Part shown: one piece after another, positions 11,303 through 22,353 of the stretch
How positions within the stretch are numbered: position 1 is the stretch's first letter
How the letters are laid out: every line of letters begins with the position of its first letter
Assembly (NCBI GenBank): GCA_026874595.1
Contig: CM049311.1
Location: 18,749,676-18,813,675 of the forward strand
Length of the DNA: 64,000 bases
Source: Sipunculus nudus
Taxonomy: Eukaryota; Annelida; Sipuncula; Golfingiida; Sipunculidae
Direction: 5' to 3'
Notes under the pieces: generated by a model
Told to the model about the DNA's origin: nothing
Databases searched by the model: none
Seen by the model: only the letters and a program-made list of their open reading frames with translations
Position numbers and translations under genes: made by a program

Positions 11303-14300
11303 CACTCAAACTTGCACAACATATCATTTTTTGGCCATATCTCCAAAACTATTAACCTCATTTACATAAAATTATAGCTTATTATCTTCCTCTTAGGTTT
11401 CTTCATAACATGATTAAGTCATCTGTTCTCAATCTTGGGTCAGTATGTTTGTCTGTTTGTCAGTTGTCCTCAATTTTGCCTGCTTCCTGGTTCTTGCGTC
11501 TCACATGTAGCATTCTACTGGCCACAGTTTTGAAGGAATCGTTTTGTAAATTACACTTGTCATATATCGTGATGATATCTGGAAGTCCTATGTTTATTAT
11601 TCAAATAAGTCAAAGGTCAAGGTCAAGGTGATCAAAATATATCAAAATCTTATTTTCTTTAGAACTTTGTTAATATTGGTTCTTTCTTCACAAACTATGG
11701 ATTATTTTCTTTCACTTTGACACTGCTCGTTCATCTGACTAACTTTAAATCATTTCCGGCAAGCGCGTGACCTCAGGTCATCTAGTTTGTTTGTCTGTGG
11801 ACTCTCTACAGGCTACACTTTTGCAGCAATTGCTTTTAAACTGACACAGCTGGTCAAGAATCAAAATTCCAGGAAGCCTATCGTTTTTAGTCAATATAGG
11901 TCAAAGGTCAAGGTCAAGGTCATCAAAATTATACAAAACGGTTTTTTGTTCATATCTGTGTTAATATTGGTCGTATCTACTTCAACAGTAGCTCATTTTA
12001 ATCGTCATTCAAAGACCGGTCTTCTGGTGTGTAGCTGACTCAATTTACGGTAACCATGGTAACGCATTTTTGGGGAAAAGTGCTAATATTTTTCTAAATT
12101 TGTCAGTTTTAAAGATACAGAGGTCTAGTTTTTTGCCTCAGGTAGTATTTAACAAGTACTACAAGATTCTATTAAGAGTCTCGCAATATCTCGTATAATA
12201 TCTCGTCAAACGAGATAATTCGAGATTTCAGTAATCTTCCCTGGAGGCCACAGTTTTGCAGGAATCTTTTTGAAACTGGCATATCTTAAGTCCTACACTA
12301 TTATCTCGAAATCAATTTTTCATTTTTTTAATTCGGCCGCTAGGGGGCGCTTGGTGCAAACCTCTCCAACATATCATGTTTTGGCAATATCTCCAAAATT
12401 ATAAGCCTCAATTACAAAAACTATAGTTTATTTTTTTCATCTAAGTCTTCTTCATGAACTCGTTTAGTCATCTGGTCTCAATCTTGTGTCACTTTGTCTG
12501 TGTGTCCGTCTGTATCTTAGTTGTCCTCAAATCCGCTTGCTTGCCGGTTCTTGCGTCTCACATATAGCCTTCTACAGGACACAGTTTTGAAAGAATCTTT
12601 TTAAAACTATTACATCTTATGTCTTACACTAATATTTCGAAACGGATTTTTCATTTTCCAGAATTGGCCGCCAGTGGGCGGTGCACTCAAACTTGCACAA
12701 CATATCATTTTTTTGCCATATCTCCAAAACTATTAACCTCATTTACATAAATTATAGTTTATTATCTTCCTCTTAGGTTTATCCATAACATGATTAAGTC
12801 ATTTGTTCTCAATCTTGGGTCAGTATGTTTGTCTGTTTGTCAGTTGTCCTCAATTTCGCCTGCTTCCTGGTTCTTGCGTCTCACATGTTGCATTCTACTG
12901 GCCACAGTTTTGCAGGAATCGTTTTGTAAATTACACTTGTCATATATCGTGATGATATCTGGAAGCCCTATGTTTATTATTCAAATAAGTTAAAGATCAA
13001 GGTCAAGGTGATCAAAATATATCAAAATCTTATTTTCTTTAGAACTTTGTTAATATTGGTTGTTTCTTCACAAACTATGGATTATTTTCTTTCACTTTGA
13101 CACTGCTCGTTTATCTGACTAACTTTACATCATTTCCGGCAAGCGCGTGACCTCAGGTACCGCAAGATTTTTTTAAAGTGTCGCGATATCTCGTACAATA
13201 TCTCGTCAAACGAGATTTTTCGAGATTTCAGTAATCTTGCCCTGGAGGCCACAGTTTTGCAGGAATCTTTTTGAAACTGGCATATCTTAAGTCCTACACT
13301 ATTATCTCGAAATCAATTTTCATTTTTTTAATTCGGCCCCTAGGGGGCGCTGGGTGCAAACCTCTCCAACATATCATGTTTTGGCAATATCTCCAAAATT
13401 ATAAGCCTCAATTACATAAACCATAGCTTATTTTCTTCCTCTGAGTCTTTCCAAAATCCTGGTGGAGTCATTTCGACTCAATCTTGAGTCACTTTGTCAG
13501 TGTGTCCGTCTGTTTCTCAGTTGTCCTCAAATCCGCTTGCTTGCCGGTTCTTGCGTCTCACATATAGCATTCTACAGGCCACAGTTTTGAGAGAATCTTT
13601 TTAAAACTATTACATCTTATGTCTTACACTAATATCTCGAAACGGATTTTTCATTTTCCAGAATTGGCCGTTAGGGGGCGGTGCACTCAAACTTGCACAA
13701 CATATCATTTTTTGGCCATATCTCCAAAACTATAAACCTCATTTGCATAAACTATAGCTTATTTTCTTCCTCTGGGTCTTTCCAAAAACCTGGTGTTTTC
13801 ATTTGGTCTCAATCTTGAGTCACTTTGTCTGTGTGTCCGTCTGTTTCTTAGTTGTCCTCAAATTCGCTTGCTTGCCGGTCCTTGCGTCTCACATATAGCA
13901 TTCTACAGGCCACAGTTTTGAAAGAATCCTTTTAAAACTATTACATCTTATGTCTTACACTAATATCTCGAAACCGATTTTTCATTTTCCAGAATTGGCC
14001 GCTAGGGGCGGTGCACTCAAACTTGCACAACATATCATTTTTTGGCCATATCTCCAAAACTATTTACCTCATTTACATAAACTATAGCTTATTGTCTTCC
14101 TCTGAGGTTTTTTCATAATATGATTAAGTCATCTGTTCTCAATTTTGGGTCAGTTTGTCAGTATGTTTGTCTATTTGTTAGTTGTCCTCAATTTCGCCTG
14201 CTTCCTGGTTCTTGCGTCTCACATGTAGCATTCTACTGGCCACAGTTTTGCAGGAATCGTTCTGTAAATTACACTTGTCATATATCGTGATGATATCTGG

Positions 14301-14513
14301 AAGTCCTATGTTTATTATTCAAATAAGTCAAAGGTCAAGGTCATGGTGATCAAAATATATCAAAATCTTATTTTCTTTAGAACTTTGTTAATATTGGTTC
14401 TTTCTTCACAAACTATGGATTATTTTCTTTCACTTTGACACTGCTCGTTCATCTGACTAACTTTACATCATTTCCGGCAAGCGCGTGACCTCAGGTCATC
14501 TAGTTTGTATAGA

Positions 14514-15040
14514 AGACATAAAATCTATAATGTATTTTTTATTATTCCATAATTTTACCGATGCAGCAGTCTTGAATGAAGTCCCATTTCCAATTAAAAA
14601 CTAAATTTTCCGTTCAAACTAAATAAAACCAAGTTATTCCATATGATGATTTTGTCATAATTGAAAAAAGTTGAGCGATATTTTCTCAATGTTGTCGTTA
14701 AAACAACGGAATCTAACAAAGATACCTTCAGCCAAGCGGTTCTTGTTTAAAGTATAAATGTGACAGGCCCTCTGGCCGAGGGCGAGCAATATGGAGACGG
14801 AGGACGATAAAGCTAACAAAAATCCGCCGTTGGACCGAGTAACGCTAGCTCCAAGTTGTGTTTGTTGCCGATATCTTCAAAAACATTACATAACTATTGC
14901 ACGATGACTATTGGTGCTTGTTATGTGTTAACGGGCGCAAATGTATATATAAAATAAATTCCTTTAAACATAATCTCAAATAGAGTTGATTAAGGATACG
15001 TTATAGCCAGGGACACATCTAAAATAGAACTAATAAACTT
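14514..15040. other. Flank between satellite and direct repeat
   Basis: Here the sequence leaves the satellite and becomes AT-rich and apparently single copy within the window. Apart from the small TATA-plus-ORF candidate at 14754-14907, I see no feature. Confidence 0.6.
14754..14907 (+). other. Weak candidate: TATA box followed by a 38-codon ORF
   Basis: TATAAAT at 14754-14760 is followed 31 bp later by an ATG at 14791 that opens 38 codons ending in TGA at 14905-14907. The local GC content is higher than in the flanks, and the start of the peptide is acidic and lysine-rich (METEDDKANK). It could be a first exon or a chance frame. There is no domain, no clear splice donor and no paralogous copy in the window to test it, so I do not call it a gene. 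Confidence 0.15.
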
Positions 15041-16378
15041 AAGCCTCCACAGATAAGCATCCAGGAATAAACCCTGGATGAGTAGACAGAAAATAGAATT
15101 AGATTAATATTCATAGTAGTGTCACACGAAAGGGGTGGTGACAGACCTGTGTTCTTTTAAAGGGATTAATTTGTACTCATACGGGCGTCAGTGGGTCGTG
15201 CTCTCGACTTGCTTCACTCAAATTCACTCAAATCAGCCTCTCAAAAATCTCATAAACGCAGTGTGAAACATTTAAGACTTTCATTACGAGACATTTACAG
15301 ATAAACAGTTATAACAGATGTGTGGACTCACCGTTAAGATCTTTAACCTGCATCTAATCCTCTTGCAGTAACAAATTAATGCAAACACATTCCCGTACAC
15401 TGGGATTCATTAACAAGTGTAGCACGGTAAAAGTCCGAAGGTGAATGAGTCCCGTAGGTCAGAAATCCAGAAATCCCTTGACCCGACGCCGCAGGTACAT
15501 CGTCTAGAAGCCGCCAATGTTCATCTTGGTCACATAACAAAATCACCATACACGGTATAGCGTACAACCACAAGTGGGCAGTCCACGGTAAAGAAATAAA
15601 ACAAGTTCACATCACACAGGTTACTTTCTGTAAGCGCTCACAACACCGAGCTGTTTTAGGAGTTTGTCGAGTACAGCTCATACAAAGTCTTGATCATCGA
15701 TACGTGAGGACCAAAACATTTCATGGGAACACAGTAGACACGTCTTAAGATACTCACGCCGGTCTGTTCGTTCACAGCCGAACTTGGACATACGTTGCCA
15801 GCTTCCCCACAAAATTGGCTTTTAGCTGGACCTAGACGAACCGTCGTACGGGGTACAAATCTCAACCATCCGACGGTCTGCGACACATGAGATGGCCGCA
15901 ATCTCGACTCTCCCCCACTCAGCAGAAAAAAACTTACTTCCTGGGTTACCTAATTAATTCATGACACTCATGAATATAAATTAACTTTCACAGTCATAAC
16001 TCTCTCTGATTGGTTTAAGGCTACGCTCTCAAAACCAGGTGTCCCTGTAAAAATAAATCACCTCGACCTTCCTGGCAGAGATATCGTGTAATGAAACTAA
16101 ATCCGCTACAAATACTTCAGGCCACCACAGGCCATGAGGCTGTCACAGACCTTCTGTGACAAGTAGTTGTCTCAAAGATTTAAAGAACAGTATAATTATT
16201 ATTAACATTGATAAACATTTTATTCAACCCAAGCCTCCCCAGATGAGCATCCAGGCATAACCCCTTTAATTAAAAGTAGATAGAAAATAGAATTAGATTA
16301 ATATTCATAGTAGTTGTCTCAAAGATTTAATGTACAGTATAATTTTTATTAACATTAATAAACGTTTTAAATATATTT
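15041..16378. repeat. Direct repeat of a ~148-bp module, one copy interrupted
   Basis: Copy one is 15041-15119 continued at 16162-16230. Copy two is 16231 to about 16378 and is uninterrupted. Both begin AAGCCTCC and share the stretch around TTAGATTAATATTCATAGTAG and GTCTCAAAGATTTAA. The insertion between the halves of copy one is described separately. Confidence 0.85.
15120..16161. mobile_element. Probable solo LTR, 1042 bp
   Basis: The insert begins TGTCACA and ends TGTGACA, perfect 7-bp inverted termini with the TG...CA ends typical of LTRs. AGTAG flanks it on both sides (15115-15119 and 16162-16166), a 5-bp target duplication as expected for Gypsy or BEL-type elements. The second copy of the surrounding repeat carries the undisturbed site at 16309-16313, so the insertion boundaries are firm. 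No gag or pol similarity is visible inside, and two short minus-strand open frames (15376-15573, 15656-15901) show no domain. That fits a solo LTR left by recombination. A non-autonomous element with 5-bp duplication is the alternative. Confidence 0.75.
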
Positions 16379-18249
16379 TAAAATACTATAATATTGCTAC
16401 AAAAATAAAATGTATAAGATTGTCAAAGCACGTCATATTTCAGCAGGCTAGTATTCAACCACATGACAATCTCAATGAACAATATAATATTTTTAAATTA
16501 TTGAAATAGGAATGAACTCAGCTGTCCAGTCATCCATGTGCTAAATTTAAGTAAGAATAGTCCAATAGCACAAAGTGTCATTGCATAATCTTCCTTTGAG
16601 CCCTTTGCAAATATCAACATATCATATTGGTATGATTTACCAACATTCTGCTTACCCATTTGGAGTACAATTCATATAAATGAATAGAAAATTATCAGTT
16701 AATTATTAACCATTGTGTTATTCCATGGTACCTACAGCATTGAACCTGAATTATATTTCTTGTTGGTTTAGTCAATGTACATGTACACAGGTAAGCGTTG
16801 CATACTTTACCCCTTGTTTTGTATGCTTGAACGAAATAACGTTGTTTAATCAATATCAGGGAATTATTCATGGTATGAGACGATTTGTAATCCATCCTTT
16901 CTTTATTGGTATAGAGTGCAGAGAAACATCCAAAAGGGAGAATCTAATGGAGAATCCAATGTAATTGGCCCATCGTTACGGTGTGAATGGGCGCTTGTCG
17001 ACCTGTACATTGAAGGCCGATTGCCCATAGTTACGGACGAAAAAAGCTATGTTAACACAGTCCAACGTTCAGCTTGGCTTTGCAAATCCTGTCGTAAGAA
17101 GCAACCCGCCATTTTAGCTCGGCCCTGAAACAGACTTAGCGTTCATCAATAACGGCTACACAGAACCTCATGATTCCACTCCCAGTGAGCTATATTGGAA
17201 TATTTGCAGGTATGTTAAACCTATGCTGTGAAATCTACTGTCCCCCACTTATACAGATATCCCGACTGATGCGAAAGCTGCATAAAAATGAATTGGTAAA
17301 AAGAATTATATGTTCGAACAGGACAATTTCAGGTGTTAATAATTGTGCTCGGCAAGCAACAAGTGACAAGATTTCCCAAAATCTTTTTAGATACCGAAGG
17401 GTTAAGATACACAAAAAGACTTGGTGATAGCAAGCGTTAAAAAAATTCGATGATTATAGTCATCACAAATCACAAAACGACCAAAAACAAAACGTCACCA
17501 TTCAGCTTAATCATATTTATGGCATGGCGAATTTTTGTTTGGATGAAAGGAATAAACTAGTATACATTGTTCAACTCGAGTTGTTGTCATAATGGATTCC
17601 TTATGAAGCTTAAGATTTGGCCGGTTCAGAATTGTTCATGTTGTCAGTTTGCTGCGCTTTCAAACATGATGTATTGTGTTTTAACACTTCAAAAATGGCT
17701 GCAGCATTTAACATCAAATTTAACAGAAATGTTTATTATGTAACTGTATAATTCACCGCTGGTGTTGATCTTATTTTCTAAGCTGATATATAGTGAAATT
17801 TTGTTTTCATATTTTGGGTAACATTTTATATTTATAGAGTAAATAAAATGGGAATAAATTCAGTTGATCCTTTTGACATTCTGTTTTCGATGAACATTTT
17901 GGTCGATCGCAACATTTCAGAAATAGTTTCACACAAGACAAATAAAGCAAACTGTTGCAAACACTTAACAATGAATGCGATGTATTTATTCCTTGGGAAC
18001 ATATATAAAACAGTCCGATCTGATGACGACAGTCAATGAGACGTCATATGGGACCGACCTTTGAAGTCACTATTGTCTCACAACCATATGCTTTGAAGGC
18101 CGCTTGTGCAGGAGCGTTTTTGCTATTCTTTAGCATGATAAGGTCAAAGGAGCGCAGCAAAAGGGCTGTGATGGTTGGCTAAATTGCGTGATGATACTAT
18201 TTTGAACTAAATGGACATTCTTAAAAGTGACGGTGCAATAGAAATCTTA

Positions 18250-18990
18250 AAGAAGGTCACATTTCCACGTGGTATAGAGATGACTTGGGTATCATATAAC
18301 TTTTGGGTTCAAACAACTCTGCGTCACAAGAACAGCGGTGCCGTTACCGAGACATAAAGGCTTGTACGGTCGTAAAACATGTTGGTTATGCAGCTCATTG
18401 TGGGTCTGTTAACCACAAGACTATCTAGCCATCTGTTGTGCTTGGATTTCTTCCTGTCAGTAAACCCTCATGGGGTTTGTTTATCATTAATTTCCCTTTG
18501 GTATCCATAACATCAGAGGAAATATTTATCGTAGCAAACATTTTGAAACTACATTTCTGATTATCCCTTTTTTTCAATGTTTAGATAAAAGCAAGATTGT
18601 CCACTTCAAAGAGTAACTGATACATATGTACACCTTTAATTTTCATAAAGACATCAAGGTAAAAGATTACAAAGACTGCACCGAAATGAAATAGGATAAC
18701 GTACCCTGTCAACTCCAAACAGAAAAAAGGATCTATATATTTTTTACTCACATAGTATCCACAGTTAAAAGAAATGTTATCAGCTCCTCTAAAACATACA
18801 ATATAACACTATAACCTAGGACATATATAAATAACCTTAACGCATTTAAAGTCGGTTAAAAAATGCTATAATGTTCCCTGATTAAATAACTTAACCTGGT
18901 ACACCCTGACAGACAAAAATTCTTAACACTTTTTTTATTTGGTAAAATACGCATTGTTAAGAAATACTCTAAGGTTCTGCAGTTCAAAGA
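18250..18990. repeat. Older ~750-bp module, first copy in unit A
   Basis: This module recurs within the same unit at 26445-27145, about 8.2 kb away. Shared landmarks in order are GGTATAG(A/G)GATGA, a GGTTC(A/T)(A/C)(A/C)ACAAC block, the G(T/C)GCT(T/A)GGATTTCTT block, ATCGTAGCAAACAT, a CAGTTAAAA/CATAGTTAGAAA block, and CCTGGTACAC near the end. The two copies are much more diverged than the large units, so this duplication is older. Gene content is not recognisable. Confidence 0.75.
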
Positions 18991-21437
18991 TTTCGTTTTT
19001 CACACAAAGTAGGCGCTATTGACTGTATATGTGTTTATAATAAATAACCAAAAAGTCATGGTAAGTGTCCTCAATAAGTTATTCATAAGTAACCATAACG
19101 TCATATATGGATCACCTTCAACAAACACCGTGTCAGTAAAAAAACAACGTAGATAAATACTTCCGTTGGTCTATTTACAAATCAATTTGAACCCCGACAC
19201 ATTTATCATATGTTTTTAATCAAAAGCTTCACATTTTAATTTATAATCCACTAAATTTTGGTACTGGTACTTTAATTGTCCAGATTAATGTTGCCATGCA
19301 AGTATTCTTAATGCTGGTAATTAATGACATGGATGGTATTAAATGTATTTTACAAAAATTATAATGATAATAATTATATTAATAATAACAATAATAATAA
19401 TAATAACAAATTGTTATATGTTTATTTTATTATTATTTATAATGCTAAATTTAATTAAAATACATATGTAATGATAAATACAATAACTCTAAATAAATAA
19501 TTAAAATTTATAATAAATAGAAAGGAAATCCAAAAGAAATCCACTGTTCAGAGTGATAATAATACTGTAATATTTGGATATAATCTGACAGAAAAATGAA
19601 ACATTTGTAAACTATACCAGTACCTTGAACATACTCGTATCTGTCTAGGAATCCGTATTTCCTCATTGTACTTCACTTTGTAGTTTACATTTTTTTATCG
19701 CTCTGAATAATACACACGCACAAAAGATCTGTACATACTCTAATAATATCTTAAACATTAGCTGCAGTGATGATTTAAGGGTGAGGTGCAGGTCTGGTAA
19801 CCTCCGTTCACTGAATTATGATTTCAGAAAAAAAGCAACATTTATTAATGACACATAACAGCAGTATTGGCCCGTGTTATCACTCGGTGCCATGTTTCTT
19901 TCACGTAGGGCAAAGTTCTTTCCCTTCAGCCATTTATCTTACTCTGTGCCAGGTACCATAGTCAAGCTACATACTTCCCTACCCACTTGAGTGCTCAAAT
20001 AACATCTGTATCATGTTTCTTTAGCAAGCCTTTGGTATTATTCTCTAATGTATGTACTGATACACTAGATCTGTGGGTGTAATTAATTTATATAAACAAA
20101 ATATATTTATATGCTTTAACCTACCTGCCTTGGTATGGTCTTACCTCTAATATACATAACATTCTTGGTGACGGCATGTACTCTACGTAGTGCCATTCTG
20201 CTGTTGCATATGTGGTTATTACTCGGACATGAAATCAGAAGACTTTGGCCATCACTCTGACATTTATATCAACTTAATATTCTTCTTATGCAGATCAGTT
20301 TTATGTGAATGATAGTTATAAAATTCGTCATCTGTAACAGAAAACATATCATGTTTTTGACAATTATAACGTTCGTAATCTCAAAAATCCCTTCTAAATG
20401 TATATTCTGTAAACAAAGGTTCAGAGTATATGTTCCGAGGAAGAGATAGAAATTTTTTTATATTTCTTGGCTTATATTTTGTCTCTCGAGGATATCATTC
20501 AACAAACATACGCGCATATTTTTAATTCGACGATCCAGTGATAAATCTAAAAATTATATTTACACCCCTTATTAAATAAGTAAAAGTGCAATAAAATTCT
20601 CAGAGAAAGACAATATTTAGTGTGAAATACAGGAAAAGAGAGTATAACAAGCTGGATCGTACAATTAACTTAATGTAATCAAGACCTCTATATCAATGCA
20701 TTCACAATAGTGCCGCAGTGATTGTGCGATGAAAGTATGTATGTTGTATTGATTGAACGTTTAAAAACAGTGAAAACAAATTCTCAGAGAAGGTCAATGT
20801 TCAGCGTCGTATACAGGAGAAGTGATTGTTTGATATATTTATGGTGGTAACAACTTTCATAAACAACGATATCATTCACATTTCATTGCATCCTTGGTTG
20901 ACAGGTAATTGTTCTCCTGTGGTCCACCCAATTCTATGCGTTCAGAAACAGGTGGCGCACCGATATTGTGCAGTGTAACCCGGCAACCCAAGTTCACACA
21001 CAAACATTATCTTTACTTATCTTTCAACACAAAGGTTAACATTACACACATGTTAACGAAACTTATACAAATAATATCATAAAATTAATAAGTATTATGA
21101 TTTAATTTTATAATATATATGTATATATTCTTGAATTTGAAAAATGCGGTAATATTTTTCATCATTTACGGAGATTAATATGATATATAAAAGTTAAAAG
21201 AATTCAATTAAAGTCAAAATTGCCAAAATTGTCAAAATTGAGTTATTTCAGCAAAGTTTTCTGTTAACAGGTAACATTTTGGAGAATGTTGTTGTGGCAT
21301 TAGATATTAGCTTAAGTTATATTAGCTTTAGTGATATGAGCTATAAGTCTTTTTGTTCAGCCAGCTATAATAGCTAATACAAGGCACTCTGCGGCCAAGA
21401 CTTTCTTTTACTGTTTGTGTTTCCAGGGCCGTACGCT

Positions 21438-21466
21438 CTGGGGGGTGGTGGACGGGAGGGGGGGCC
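21438..21466 (+). repeat. G-rich tract, unit A
   Basis: Broken G runs (GGGGGGTGG, GGGAGGGGGGG) precede CCAGCTGCAGG. The equivalents are pure G runs: 15 G at 41537-41551 in B and 20 G at 62224-62243 in C. Confidence 0.85.
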
Positions 21467-22044
21467 AGCTGCAGGAATATCAGATAAAAAGGGACAATAA
21501 AAAAAGAGAATAATACAACATTATTAGTTAGTTCTTTAGTTAATTGTAGACAAAAATGTGGGGAAAACGCTTTAAATTCAAGGCATTACGAGTTTCTTTC
21601 GATCGTCAATATAGCTTGAAAATTCATATTAAAATGAACTTTAGCCACAATGATATATTCAAATTAGGAATTCCTAGAATTTCCTCTGTTAGATGAGATA
21701 TAAATGAACATTGCCTCTGATATTGCTTTGAAGATTTTACATTTTTAGATAATTTATTTTATTTGTTCAACGCGATATATCTCACATTTGGTAAACAGTA
21801 TGTATGTTAAGATAGTATCACATGGAAGTACATATATGTAGTCTTATTATATGTATTCGTATTTTCCTATTGTATTTTCAAATTTTAAAAAATCATACAA
21901 GAAAAGTATATATTTTTAAATGGGTTATAACTGCTTAACTAAATCCGCAAAAACGAAATATTAGATTCTATGCAACATACTGTTTTGCAAATTTTGAACT
22001 ATACATTTTTTTTGTTTTTTTGAGAAATATCGCACCGAAGACCG

Positions 22045-22353
22045 TGCAGTCTATTAAAGTGTTATTTTGGGAAAATATCTGAAACCTGTTTGGGAAGAGT
22101 AATATCCTTTTCAATGGGAATCCGAAATATCAGCGCAAGCGACAGTCGTATATATATATATATATTATATATATGTATTATATATTCTGATCTGAATCGG
22201 TGTCGATAAACAAAATGGTAATTAGATAGTTTGTCATGGTGAAAAAGACGAAATTTTAACATGAAATGACATCTCAAGAACTGTCAAACAGAAGTCGCGG
22301 AGCTTACTACTCCGAGTAGCTGGCCAATGGTAAAGAGTTCACGGGCCACAGTT
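22045..22353. repeat. ~300-bp module, single copy in unit A
   Basis: It contains TATTTTGGGAAAATATCTGA, a short TA tract (22148-22176), ATCTGAATCGGTGTCGATAA and a GGAG/CTCC hairpin near 22308. B and C carry this module twice in tandem. Confidence 0.8.

Larger units (their letters stand above)
8796..14513. repeat. Diverged composite satellite blocks
   Basis: This is the same family as the 1672-bp array but with different higher-order order and visible divergence between copies. Together with the head at 8361 I read four blocks, each ending in a module with the perfect palindrome TGACCTCAGGTCA or its truncated form: 8361-9650, 9651-11785, 11786-13157 and 13158-14513. Each contains one to three ~332-bp monomers; those with CTCF-like cores begin near 8818, 9149, 10293, 10620, 10949, 11284, 12346, 12667, 13336, 13668 and 13998. 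The block-end module and its palindrome are absent from the 1672-bp unit. The ~430-bp segment at 610-1050 is absent here. The array ends at about 14513, where the sequence becomes unrelated. No gene is visible. Confidence 0.9.

Noticed and set aside
1-14513. CRISPR array
   Set aside because: Repeats are hundreds of bases long with no short repeat-spacer alternation, and the setting is an animal genome.
17848-18039. 63-codon frame also open at 58012-58203
   Set aside because: 18 of 63 residues differ between the copies and the unit B equivalent is frameshifted near 37332. This is what unconstrained DNA would give.
18300-18330. tRNA-like GGTTCAAA word
   Set aside because: There is no acceptor, D or anticodon arm around it. 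It is part of the older ~750-bp module.
22062-22277. Minus-strand frame shared with 42487-42696
   Set aside because: It is interrupted by a variable TA tract that changes the peptide between copies, and is not recognisable as any family.
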